Part shown: in pieces, positions 18,239 through 26,048 of the stretch
Layout of the letters: the number at the start of each line of letters is the position of its first letter
How positions within the stretch are numbered: position 1 is the first letter of the stretch
Origin: Saprospiraceae bacterium
Lineage (GTDB): Bacteria; Bacteroidota; Bacteroidia; Chitinophagales; Saprospiraceae
Reading direction: 5' to 3'
Assembly: GCA_020628145.1 (NCBI GenBank)
Contig: JAHDFN010000007.1
Coordinates: 1 to 41,418 of the forward strand
DNA: 41,418 nt
Program-made: the position numbers and the translations under genes
Notes under the pieces: generated by a model
Seen by the model: only the letters and a program-made list of their open reading frames with translations
Told to the model about the DNA's origin: nothing
Databases searched by the model: none

Positions 18239-20236
18239 TTATTTGATAATCTTGACTTCAACCCTTCGATTTTGAGCTTTCTGCTCATTCGTTTGGGCTT
18301 GGGGGTGGATCATTTCAGAATTACCGTAACCATAATACTCGATACGGCTGCGGTTGATACCCTTCCCAATTAGATAATCATAAACGGCTTTGGCCCTGTC
18401 TTGTGAGATTTTCAATTGACGTGGAGTAATATCTTCAGGTCTGACGAATGGTACATTGATATGTCCACCGATTTCGACTTTGATATCCTCATTCCGATTC
18501 AAGGAATTATATAATCTCTCCAATTCGGGATATGAATCTGCCAAAATATTAGCAGTTCCCGACTGGAAATATAGATTATCAAGTGTGAGTTTGGCTCCTT
18601 TTTTGGCCGGCTTCAATTTAATGGTTTTTACCCCGCTTCCATCATTGATGATTTCACTGGAATAGAAATACCCTTTGGCATAAAAATCGGTGACCTGATT
18701 AAATGCACTCACAGGAACTTCAATTTCCCCATTGGCATTAGGAGTCAATTGCATGTTGGAACCCATTGCGGAAATATCCAATTCCCTTTCAAGGGGTAAT
18801 CCTGTTTCTTCGTTGATGATCCTTATCTTTTGTGTTTTTGTCGCTCCCATCCCGATGGGGGCAGGTGCATTCATACTGGAATTAATGGCAACATTGGATG
18901 GATTTGAAATGGGATTGACGGCACCGGTTTTAGTATCGGTAATCGGATTGGAACTCGAAGGGGGACTTGTTGCCACACTCGGTCTTGTAGTTGTTCTGAC
19001 CGTCTCTGTATTTACCTTAGATTCAACCGGGGTATTTATCGTTGTTTTATTATCAATCGTTCCTGAAGTATTCGAAGTAACTACGTTAGAAGATTGTGTT
19101 GTCGTTTTAACCTGATTTTTTTGATCTTCCGGACTGAAAGTATCGGCTAGCTTTTCATAAGCGGTTACATGAGGATTGGAAGTCGTTTTGTTTTCTGGTG
19201 TCAAGGTATTGGAAACCGCTTCATATTTATCTAAATCACTACCGTTGTTTTGTAATTTTTTCTGTTGGACTTCATTGTAAATATCATCCACATTGATTTC
19301 TACAAAATCCACGTTTTCATAAGGCTTCAACCTTTCCTCTTCGGAAATAGCGGATTTGGAATGTGTGGTATTGGCAATATGTGAAGAAGAAGAAATATGT
19401 GTGTTCGCCGGTGTATTGGTCGTCGTGGTTACAGTAGTATTTTGAATCCTATTTGTAGGATGCTGTACTACTCCCGACGTAGAGGAGTGTATATTGCCAG
19501 AGGTATTGTAATTTGTTGAATTTTGAATATGGCCATTTGAATGACGACTATGGGTCGTATGATTTGAAGGCGGGGTAGGGGTATTTTGTACATAACTGTT
19601 GGGGGAAGAATTAACATGATAAGTTTCATAATTCCCACCTTGGGTAGAAACTTTTTTTGAATGACTCTCATGAGTAACGGATGAAGAACTGATATGATGA
19701 TTGGAATGATGGATATTACCACTGGGAGTATGGACATAGTTGTTACTGCCACTCCCATTGTTAATCGTCCTTTCCTCACCCGGTTTGGGTGTCGAAACTA
19801 TCGGTTGATCATTTGGAACAACCGTACCGTATTTCAATAACTTAAACGCAGATCTTCTATTGACACTCCTCCCTTGTTCCGTATTATTATCGGCAATAGG
19901 GGATTCTTCCCCCTGCCAAAGGGTAGTGATCTGTTTTTGTGGAACACCCTGTTTCCCTAGATAGCCGGCAATGATTTCAGCCCTCATTTTTGAGACCCTC
20001 ATATTGACATCATTGGTACCGATGCTGCAAGCATGGGAAGAAATACTCAATACCAATTCGGGATCGGCTTTGAGTTTTTTGGCAATATTTTTCAGATGTG
20101 CCAAATCCTGTCTTTCAGGATATACATGATTGAACTTGTAATGGAGCAAGTCGCCATCATTGGCGGTAGCCGTTTCCGAACCGAAAATCAAAAGAAAGGA
20201 AATAGCGAATAGGATGGATATCTTACGCGGTCTCAT
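18239..20236 (-). CDS. Envelope protein with N- and C-terminal OmpA-like domains
   Basis: 665 residues. Signal peptide about 1-25 (ends ATAN). About 30-135 is a first OmpA-like domain (LVLSISSHACSIGTND, RVSKMRAEIIAGYLGKQGV, GEESPIADNNTEQGRSVNRRSAFK). About 140-465 is a Ser/Thr/Asn/His-rich, low-complexity linker, with dense HSN/SSS/TTT tracts. About 467-548 is a small beta domain (KIRIINEETGLPL). About 549-665 is a second OmpA domain (LYFQSGTANIL, VEIGGHINVPF, RAKAVYDYLIGKGI, YGYGNSEM, QNRRVEVKII). Such domains bind peptidoglycan; two per chain suggests two wall contacts or dimerisation. The usual GHTD loop reads GHIN in the second domain. It is paralogous to the next gene upstream, sharing the domain order and leader sequence. 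Confidence 0.8.
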   Translation of the reverse strand: MRPRKISILFAISFLLIFGSETATANDGDLLHYKFNHVYPERQDLAHLKNIAKKLKADPELVLSISSHACSIGTNDVNMRVSKMRAEIIAGYLGKQGVPQKQITTLWQGEESPIADNNTEQGRSVNRRSAFKLLKYGTVVPNDQPIVSTPKPGEERTINNGSGSNNYVHTPSGNIHHSNHHISSSSVTHESHSKKVSTQGGNYETYHVNSSPNSYVQNTPTPPSNHTTHSRHSNGHIQNSTNYNTSGNIHSSTSGVVQHPTNRIQNTTVTTTTNTPANTHISSSSHIANTTHSKSAISEEERLKPYENVDFVEINVDDIYNEVQQKKLQNNGSDLDKYEAVSNTLTPENKTTSNPHVTAYEKLADTFSPEDQKNQVKTTTQSSNVVTSNTSGTIDNKTTINTPVESKVNTETVRTTTRPSVATSPPSSSNPITDTKTGAVNPISNPSNVAINSSMNAPAPIGMGATKTQKIRIINEETGLPLERELDISAMGSNMQLTPNANGEIEVPVSAFNQVTDFYAKGYFYSSEIINDGSGVKTIKLKPAKKGAKLTLDNLYFQSGTANILADSYPELERLYNSLNRNEDIKVEIGGHINVPFVRPEDITPRQLKISQDRAKAVYDYLIGKGINRSRIEYYGYGNSEMIHPQAQTNEQKAQNRRVEVKIIK

Positions 20237-20277
20237 AGTAATAGTAAAGTTTTATTCAACTGGCGATTTAAGGATAT

Positions 20278-20303
20278 TATCGGTTTTCCCTCAAAAACCG
20301 ATA
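20278..20303 (-). promoter_or_regulatory. Perfect hairpin in the leader of the 665-residue OmpA gene
   Basis: TATCGGTTTT (20278-20287) pairs with AAAACCGATA (20294-20303), loop CCCTCA, 41 bp upstream of the ATG. No T run follows on the - strand, so a leader structure or protein-binding site is more likely than a terminator. Confidence 0.5.
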
Positions 20304-20388
20304 GTGTGCATATCACTCGAATCGTTACCAGAAACACAATTTATTAAAAAAAATGCAGAACAACACCCTATACTATGTAGAAAAAACA

Positions 20389-20417
20389 ATCAAACCCTTC
20401 ATATGGAAGGGTTTGAT
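20389..20417 (-). terminator. Terminator of the 437-residue OmpA-domain gene
   Basis: Perfect 12-bp stem ATCAAACCCTTC (20389-20400) with GAAGGGTTTGAT (20406-20417). On the - strand it is followed by TGTTTTTTC, 15 bp after the stop codon. Confidence 0.88.
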
Positions 20418-20432
20418 CATATAATTCAAAAT

Positions 20433-21746
20433 CTATTTTTCTAAAATCTTAACCTCTACCCGTCGGTTTTTCGCCTTTTCGAACTCCGATTGGGCTTCCG
20501 GGAATTTCATCTCCGAATTACCATATCCCTTATAGGAAACCATCTTCTTATCCAATCCTTTTTTAATGAGGAAATCATAAACGGCTTTGGCTCTATCACG
20601 GGACAGATTCATTTGCTGTTCTGATAATTCTTCCGGTTTCTTAAACGGTACATTGATATGTCCCCCGATTTCAACCTTCAGATTCGGATTCTTAACCAAG
20701 ACCTGATAAAGGTTTTCCAATTCTTCATCTGATTTAGAAAGAAGAATCGCCTTTCCTGATTCGAAGAAGAGATTCTCCAAGGCCAATTTGTTCCCCTTCA
20801 CTATCGGTTTGAGATATATGGTCTGAGAACCCGGAATCGGATGGATTTTTTCGGTTTTATGGAAATAACCGTAGGCATAGATATCGGCTTTAGCCAATTT
20901 CATCCCCTCGACAGGCACTTCCATATTCCCTTTTTCATCACTTTTATAAGATTGCATCCCTCTATCCGAATTGAATTCCAATTCCCCATTGATAGGAAGG
21001 CCGGTATTCAAATCCTTGAGGATAATGGTTTTTGTCTTTACTTTCTTCACGACTTCCCGAGTGGATACTTCGACGACCTTCTCTTTAGGTGCAGTGACCG
21101 TAGGAGGTGTAGAAGTCACCGGTTGAGATGCAGGAACCACATTACGCTCACTCACAACCGCCGATTTGACAACAGGAACCTTTGCCACCATGGCTTGGGA
21201 CTTTACAACCGTAGTCGATGTCGGAATAGAATGGACGATGTTATGACTGATCACATTGGAAGTAGAACTGACAACTGGAGTAGTGATGCTAGGTTTGGGA
21301 ATTATCCGTACTACTTTGATAACTGTCCTCCTATTCAGCTTTCTTTCCTCCGATGTCAGATTTTCATTGATAGGAGAATCTTCCCCTTTCCAATCAACAA
21401 GGATTTTCTCATCGGAAACCCCATTCCTTTTCAGGTAATCTGCCACGATATTGGCTCTCAATTTGGAAACTTTCAAATTGATTTCCCGATTCCCGATAGC
21501 ATCGGTATGGGATTCGACACTCAAATAAACCGTAGGGTCTTTTTTAGACCAACGGATGAATTTATTAATGACGCTCAACTGACTGTTGGAAGGATAAACC
21601 TTATTGAATCCGTAATAAATCTGTCCGGAATCAATTTCGTCGAAGTCAGCAGCAATGTAGTTGTTTTTTTTGGCGTTAATTTCCTCTTTGCCAAAAATCA
21701 GTAGGAGACTCAGGGCGAAGAGTTTCGACAATCTCCTGGTATTCAT
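20433..21746 (-). CDS. Paralogous envelope protein with two OmpA-like domains
   Basis: 437 residues. Signal peptide about 1-25 (ends NAK). About 42-150 is the first OmpA-like domain (VYLSVESHTDAIGNREINLKV, LRANIVADYLKRNGV, GEDSPINENLTSEERKLNRR). About 155-235 is a Ser/Thr/Val-rich linker, much shorter than in its neighbour. About 240-319 is the small beta domain (TIILKDLNTGLPINGELEF), then a C-terminal OmpA domain from about 320 (LFFESGKAILLSKS, VEIGGHINVPF, RAKAVYDFLIKKGL, YKGYGNSEM, KNRRVEVKILE). Here the first domain keeps the canonical SHTD-like peptidoglycan loop. Identity with the neighbour at both ends, and a matching leader next to the ATG, point to tandem duplication followed by linker expansion. 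Confidence 0.8.
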   Translation of the reverse strand: MNTRRLSKLFALSLLLIFGKEEINAKKNNYIAADFDEIDSGQIYYGFNKVYPSNSQLSVINKFIRWSKKDPTVYLSVESHTDAIGNREINLKVSKLRANIVADYLKRNGVSDEKILVDWKGEDSPINENLTSEERKLNRRTVIKVVRIIPKPSITTPVVSSTSNVISHNIVHSIPTSTTVVKSQAMVAKVPVVKSAVVSERNVVPASQPVTSTPPTVTAPKEKVVEVSTREVVKKVKTKTIILKDLNTGLPINGELEFNSDRGMQSYKSDEKGNMEVPVEGMKLAKADIYAYGYFHKTEKIHPIPGSQTIYLKPIVKGNKLALENLFFESGKAILLSKSDEELENLYQVLVKNPNLKVEIGGHINVPFKKPEELSEQQMNLSRDRAKAVYDFLIKKGLDKKMVSYKGYGNSEMKFPEAQSEFEKAKNRRVEVKILEK

Positions 21747-22046
21747 AGTAATGAAAGTTTTATGTTTACATGTTTACTTGCAATTTTTTTGCCAAAAACA
21801 TGATTTTTTTCGTTGAGGATTGGTTCTATTAAGCTTACATATTTGTCAATGGGTTTATTTATGGGCTTTTTATATAAATGAAAATGTATTCCATGTTGCT
21901 TTGCAATAGCTTAGAGATATGATATATTCCATATGAGTACTAGGAAAATCTGTTTTTTGATATAATTTTTTTTGAAGGGCATTTCCTGATGATTTTCTGT
22001 TAAGGATTTTGCTAAGCGATGGTTTCTTGCAACCTTTGTCCCTGCA
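21747..22046. other. Divergent intergenic region (OmpA paralogue / MATE exporter)
   Basis: 300 bp, AT-rich. It carries the leader of the - strand OmpA gene (AGTAAT then AAAGTTTTAT beside its ATG) and a promoter for the + strand exporter at 22009-22038. I see no ORF of useful length, RNA or repeat here. Confidence 0.5.
22009..22038 (+). promoter_or_regulatory. Promoter of the MATE exporter gene
   Basis: TTG (22009-22011), 19-bp spacer, AACCTTTG (22031-22038; one mismatch to TAnnTTTG). The ATG follows 9 nt after the box, so the mRNA leader should be only a few nucleotides. Confidence 0.5.
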
Positions 22047-23393
22047 ATGAAGCTAACGGGAAGTAACAAACAAATACTCGCATTGGCCATACCGATTATG
22101 ATAGGTAGTGCCGCCCAACAAATCATTACCCTAAGTGATAGTGTTTTCCTTTTTCCAAAGGGAGAGGATGATTTTGCAGCTATCGGCTTCGCAGGGGTCT
22201 TCTACCTGATTATTGCAGCTATCGGTTATGGATTTTCCAAGGGAGGTCAAATCATGATTGCCCGTAGGGCAGGGGAGGACAACGAGGAACATATCGGCCC
22301 TAATTTCCAAGCAATGGTTATTTTTGAATTGATATTGGCCATCCTGATGTTTTTATTCATTAGGTATGGTTGCCCTTATCTATTCAAAATCGCTTTGGAA
22401 TCCGAAATAGTTTATGAAAAGAGTTTGGAATACCTCTGGTATCGCTCCTGGGGCTTGTTTGTCAGTTATGTAGGAATGAGTTTCATCGCCCTTTATACGG
22501 GGGTCGCCAGAACGGCTTTCATCATGGTGGATACCATTATACTAGGAGTCAGTAATATCATCCTCAATTATGGTCTGATCAATGGTGTTTGGGGTTTGCC
22601 CGAAATGGGAATAGCCGGTGCGGGTCTTGCCAGTACTATTTCTGAAGTCATCGCTTTTATTGTGTTCATCATTTATGTCTTATTGGATAAGGAATCCAAA
22701 AAATATAAATTGTTCTCCCGATTCAAACTGGATTTTGAACTGATTAAGACACAATTCACCATTGCATTTCCCATTGTGGTACAATCCGTCTTGGGCTTGG
22801 GGAGTTGGTTTATATTTTTTGCAATTATAGATAACCTCGGAGAAAGGGAATTGGCTAAAGCCAATTTGGTCAGGGTGGTGTATATGATCCTTTCCATTCC
22901 TGTTTGGGGGTTCTGCTCTGCCATCAATACCTTGACTAGTAATTGTATCGGACAGAAAAAATTGGATATGGTTCTACCCATAACCCTAAGGACATCCATC
23001 CTTACTTTGGCAGTGACTTATCTTTTGATGATTCCCATTCTATTATTTCCCGAATATTTATTGACTTTCATCTTCCGGTATGGGAATGATGCCGATTTGA
23101 CTATAATTTCAGAGAGCATTCCCATTTTGTATGTTCTTTGGGGTGTATTGACCACCTTTGCATTCGGAGCGGTGTATTTCAATGCCCTTTCGGGAACTGG
23201 AGCGACCTTACAAGGTTTGAAAATCCAAATTGTATGTATTGTCCTGTATTTGGTATATACCTATTCCATCGTCAATTTTTTCAGCAAAGGGCAGGTCTGG
23301 GCTTGGGCGGGTGAGATGTTATATTGGCTGATTATGTTCATCGCCACTTTCTGGTATCTGAGAACATTCAAATGGAAGAAAATCAATGTATAG
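22047..23393 (+). CDS. MATE-family multidrug/metabolite exporter
   Basis: 448 residues with about twelve membrane helices, the standard MATE length. The first helix region ILALAIPIMIGSAAQQIITLSDSVFL matches the family's P-xxx(S)...D-xxF pattern. The repeat-linking features GFSKGGQIMIARRAGE, YTGVARTAFIMVDTIILGVSNIILNYGLI and GIAGAGLASTISEVIAFIVF are typical of the NorM/DinF group, as is the second-half FFAIIDNLGERELAKANLVR. Inner-membrane Na+- or H+-driven antiporter; substrate unknown. Its own promoter lies directly upstream. The next gene (tlpA-like) starts 98 bp later on the same strand. Confidence 0.9.
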   Translation: MKLTGSNKQILALAIPIMIGSAAQQIITLSDSVFLFPKGEDDFAAIGFAGVFYLIIAAIGYGFSKGGQIMIARRAGEDNEEHIGPNFQAMVIFELILAILMFLFIRYGCPYLFKIALESEIVYEKSLEYLWYRSWGLFVSYVGMSFIALYTGVARTAFIMVDTIILGVSNIILNYGLINGVWGLPEMGIAGAGLASTISEVIAFIVFIIYVLLDKESKKYKLFSRFKLDFELIKTQFTIAFPIVVQSVLGLGSWFIFFAIIDNLGERELAKANLVRVVYMILSIPVWGFCSAINTLTSNCIGQKKLDMVLPITLRTSILTLAVTYLLMIPILLFPEYLLTFIFRYGNDADLTIISESIPILYVLWGVLTTFAFGAVYFNALSGTGATLQGLKIQIVCIVLYLVYTYSIVNFFSKGQVWAWAGEMLYWLIMFIATFWYLRTFKWKKINV

Positions 23394-23491
23394 TACAATG
23401 TTAAAATCATACTAAAAACCAAACCGCCAGTGCATCATATGCTATACGGTCGTAAATTGAACTCTGATTGAATGTTATAAAATTTACTTAA

Positions 23492-24934
23492 ATGAGATTG
23501 ATTAACCTATGTATCATCTTTCTGATGATTCAAGTCGGAATTCCTGAAATGTATGGTGCGGATGCCAAGAAAGCCATCGTTCATGGAAAAGTGGAAAATG
23601 CTTCTGGAAAAGATGTGGTTTTTGTCGAATATGGAATGCCTTTTAATTTCGACCCGAATAACAAGGTCAATATAGGCAAGGATGGGACATTCAGTGTTGA
23701 ATTGGAGTTAGACAATCCCCAATATTATTACATCTCCTATCAAAGAAGAAATGCAATGATGTTCTTGGCACCGGGGGATGAGATTACCGTTTCATTCGAT
23801 GCCCGAAAGATGGAACAGACCTTGACTTTCGAAGGGAATAATTCGGAAATGAGTACTTATGTTTTCGAGAGACAGAAAATGGAGCAACCCATTGCCCGTA
23901 CTGTCAAAAGCATGTATGCCAAAGAGTGGGATGAGTATAAGGGGTTCTTGGATAAGAACAGGACACAGTTGCAAGAACATTTGGATAATTTCAAAAAAGG
24001 CAAGAAAATCAAAAAAGGCACATTAGCCGATTTTGTCAAGTTGGAACAAGCCAACATAGATGGAATATGGTCCATGTATTATGCCCAATATCCTTCCCAT
24101 CATGCACATTATGCCAAGAAAAATCCGGCAGAAATCTGGATATCCTACGATTTGGCCGCTATAAATCAATATTTGACAGACGATCCTTCCTTATTGGCTT
24201 CCAAAGCATATCGTGATTTTTTAAACCAATATCTTTTTTCTCAATGCGATTATGATTTTGTAAAGGAACAAGCAAAAATCCAATCCCGTTCCGAATTCGT
24301 TGCTAAAGTCTATGAGAAGATAGATGATAAAATAGAGTTGGATTGGGTCAAGGATTATTTGAGAGCCAGGGTTATTTTTGAACAAGTGAATAAATACGGT
24401 CTTGCTGAAATGGTGGGTGCCGTAGAGGATTTCAGAGGAAGGAAGAAAATGCCTGAACCTTACCAAACAGCAGTGGAAAAAGCTTGGAACAAATGGGAAT
24501 CCATCAAACCAGGTGCCCCGGCTCCTGATTTTGTAGGAAAGGATATTGATGGAAATGAAATTCGATTGAGTGATTTCAAGGGCAAATGGGTCTATATAGA
24601 TGTCTGGGCCATTTGGTGTGGTCCTTGTAGAAGGGAAATCCCACATTTGAAAAAAGCAGAAAAGACTTTGCATGGAAAAGATGTGGTATTCATGAGTGTA
24701 TCCACTGATGATTCCTTTTCCAAATGGAAGGATTTTGTAGTAAAGGAAGAATTATCCGGCGTACAAATCAATGTGCCGGGAGGATGGTCTTCGGATATCT
24801 GTAAGAAATACAATATCAGTTCTATTCCACGCTTCATGTTGATTGACAGGGAAGGAAAGATTGTCGATGTACAAACCATGAGGCCTTCACAGGGGATTAC
24901 GGCTCTGCTTCAAAAGAAATTGATGGAAGAATAA
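23492..24934 (+). CDS. TlpA-type thiol-disulfide oxidoreductase with DUF4369 N-terminus
   Basis: 480 residues. Signal peptide about 1-23. About 27-125 is a beta-rich DUF4369-like domain (IVHGKVENASGKDVVFVEYG ... MMFLAPGDEITVSFDA). About 130-340 is a helical middle region. About 345-480 is an AhpC/TSA-type thioredoxin fold: GAPAPDFVGKDIDGNEIRLSDFKGKWVYIDVWA, the redox pair WCGPC at about 376-379, and the cis-proline loop SIPRFMLIDREGKI. It should reduce or isomerise disulfides, or mature c-type cytochromes, in the periplasm. This architecture is widespread in Bacteroidota. It ends at a strong terminator. Confidence 0.9.
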   Translation: MRLINLCIIFLMIQVGIPEMYGADAKKAIVHGKVENASGKDVVFVEYGMPFNFDPNNKVNIGKDGTFSVELELDNPQYYYISYQRRNAMMFLAPGDEITVSFDARKMEQTLTFEGNNSEMSTYVFERQKMEQPIARTVKSMYAKEWDEYKGFLDKNRTQLQEHLDNFKKGKKIKKGTLADFVKLEQANIDGIWSMYYAQYPSHHAHYAKKNPAEIWISYDLAAINQYLTDDPSLLASKAYRDFLNQYLFSQCDYDFVKEQAKIQSRSEFVAKVYEKIDDKIELDWVKDYLRARVIFEQVNKYGLAEMVGAVEDFRGRKKMPEPYQTAVEKAWNKWESIKPGAPAPDFVGKDIDGNEIRLSDFKGKWVYIDVWAIWCGPCRREIPHLKKAEKTLHGKDVVFMSVSTDDSFSKWKDFVVKEELSGVQINVPGGWSSDICKKYNISSIPRFMLIDREGKIVDVQTMRPSQGITALLQKKLMEE

Positions 24935-24957
24935 AACATCCTCTTTTAGCATTTGAA

Positions 24958-24994
24958 AAATTGCCGATTGATTCTTCGAGTCAATCGGCAATTT
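24958..24994 (+). terminator. Terminator of the TlpA-like gene
   Basis: AAATTGCCGATTGA (24958-24971) pairs with TCAATCGGCAATTT (24981-24994), followed by ATTTTC; 24 bp after the stop codon. Confidence 0.88.
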
Positions 24995-25017
24995 ATTTTC
25001 AGTAACCATTACGGTTA

Positions 25018-25048
25018 TTGAAAGATGAGTACGGATTTTATACTTTTG
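25018..25048 (+). promoter_or_regulatory. Near-consensus promoter with no annotated gene downstream
   Basis: TTG (25018-25020), 20-bp spacer, TACTTTTG (25041-25048), an exact TAnnTTTG match. It lies after the TlpA terminator and faces a convergent gene, so it should drive the short unit at about 25054-25213. Confidence 0.6.
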
Positions 25049-25053
25049 CAAAG

Positions 25054-25213
25054 GCTTAGAGCTTTTGAACACGTACTTAAATGGGAGGTAGATATATTAT
25101 AAAAAAGGGTCTTCTCCCCAAACAAATAAACCTAATCCTTTCAACAAAAAGGATTATTACCATTACATTAATAAGCCATTCATGTCCGATCTAGATAAGG
25201 ATCGGACGTGATT
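25054..25213 (+). ncRNA. Candidate small RNA or small-protein transcript
   Basis: Bounded by a consensus promoter (25018-25048) and a hairpin with T-rich tail (25184-25213), giving a transcript of about 160 nt. It contains an internal hairpin AATCCTTT / AAAAGGATT (about 25133-25154). It also contains a 37-codon ORF, ATG 25081 to TAG 25192-25194, rich in Ile, Leu and Lys (starts MGGRYIIKKGLLPKQ), which could encode a small membrane-active peptide. I do not recognise the RNA or the peptide. It sits between the convergent TlpA-like and PAS-LuxR genes. Confidence 0.4.
25184..25213 (+). terminator. Hairpin ending the small transcript
   Basis: GTCCGATC (25184-25191), loop TAGATAAG, GATCGGAC (25200-25207), then GTGATTTTC. 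The T run is on the + strand. It lies just past the - strand PAS-LuxR gene's stop at 25221 and could serve both. Confidence 0.6.
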
Positions 25214-25220
25214 TTCTCCA

Positions 25221-26042
25221 CTAAAGTAATTCACACATTTTACAAATCTGGATGAGAGCCGTAGTGTCTTTGGTGCCGGGTCTGGCCAGCATATTCTTCC
25301 TGTGTTTTTCAACAGTATTCAAACTGATGCTCAGGGTTTCTGCAATCTCCCGGGAATTATTTCCTTTTTCTAAAAATGAAAGCACTTCCAATTCCCTCGG
25401 GCTAAGGACATCGGGAAATGTTTTTTTTCTTCCTTTTTGCGTAGTGAAAAAATGAACATTCTCATTCTCTTCACCATTCGTATATCTTCCCCAATAAAAA
25501 TTATCCTTCATCAAATGGCTGATGTCATTGATGTAATATAAAATGAGTGTGGGGTTGTTTTTCTGATCATGTTCCAAAACATGCAACCTGAAAAAGGATC
25601 TTATTTTATGCCCCTTTTTATGTTTCAATTTTACCCCGCAAAAATAATCCCGTTCGTTTTTGATGGGTGAATTTATTTTTTTTCTGGTGTCCAGTGTCCA
25701 GAAAATCGTTCTTAATGGAAAATCCGCATGTCGTAGGGTCATCATTTTGAAAATGATTTTTGCATTCATTTTATGAATTTCATCCTTTGTATAACCCCAT
25801 ATTTTTTCGGTATTCCCGCCTACGTATAATAAATTGAATTTTGTAAAATCGATTAGGAAAATCAAAGTGTCCTGCGGTACAAGGAAAGTCTCCAGCTTTT
25901 CCAATGATTTTATTTTTTCATCATAGGAACCCGGATTCATCTTAATGGAATCATCGTAATGCTGTTGGCATTCCCGGAAGAATTCACGGTAGTGCCTTTC
26001 CTCTTGGAATCCTAGGTTATTTTTGTGTTCTTCCCTTTCCAT
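25221..26042 (-). CDS. PAS-domain LuxR-type transcription regulator
   Basis: 273 residues. A helical N-terminus (1-50) precedes a PAS-like sensor at about 55-180 (TLIFLIDFTKFNLLYVGGNTEKIWGY, then IRSFFRLHVLEHDQ and LILYYINDISHL). The GerE/LuxR helix-turn-helix at about 208-270 reads LSPRELEVLSFLEKGNNSREIAETL and ISLNTVEKHRKNML. It should bind DNA in response to a cytosolic or membrane-delivered signal; no receiver domain or phosphorylatable Asp is present. It starts 6 bp after the stop of the MFS transporter gene, so it is almost certainly the last gene of the ABC-MFS-regulator operon and may control it. Confidence 0.87.
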   Translation of the reverse strand: MEREEHKNNLGFQEERHYREFFRECQQHYDDSIKMNPGSYDEKIKSLEKLETFLVPQDTLIFLIDFTKFNLLYVGGNTEKIWGYTKDEIHKMNAKIIFKMMTLRHADFPLRTIFWTLDTRKKINSPIKNERDYFCGVKLKHKKGHKIRSFFRLHVLEHDQKNNPTLILYYINDISHLMKDNFYWGRYTNGEENENVHFFTTQKGRKKTFPDVLSPRELEVLSFLEKGNNSREIAETLSISLNTVEKHRKNMLARPGTKDTTALIQICKMCELL

Positions 26043-26048
26043 AAATAA

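Noticed and set aside
20841-21704. 287-codon + strand frame opposite the 437-residue OmpA gene
   Set aside because: It has an implausible His/Arg/Asp/Ile composition with no recognisable motif and mirrors the codon pattern of the real gene on the other strand.
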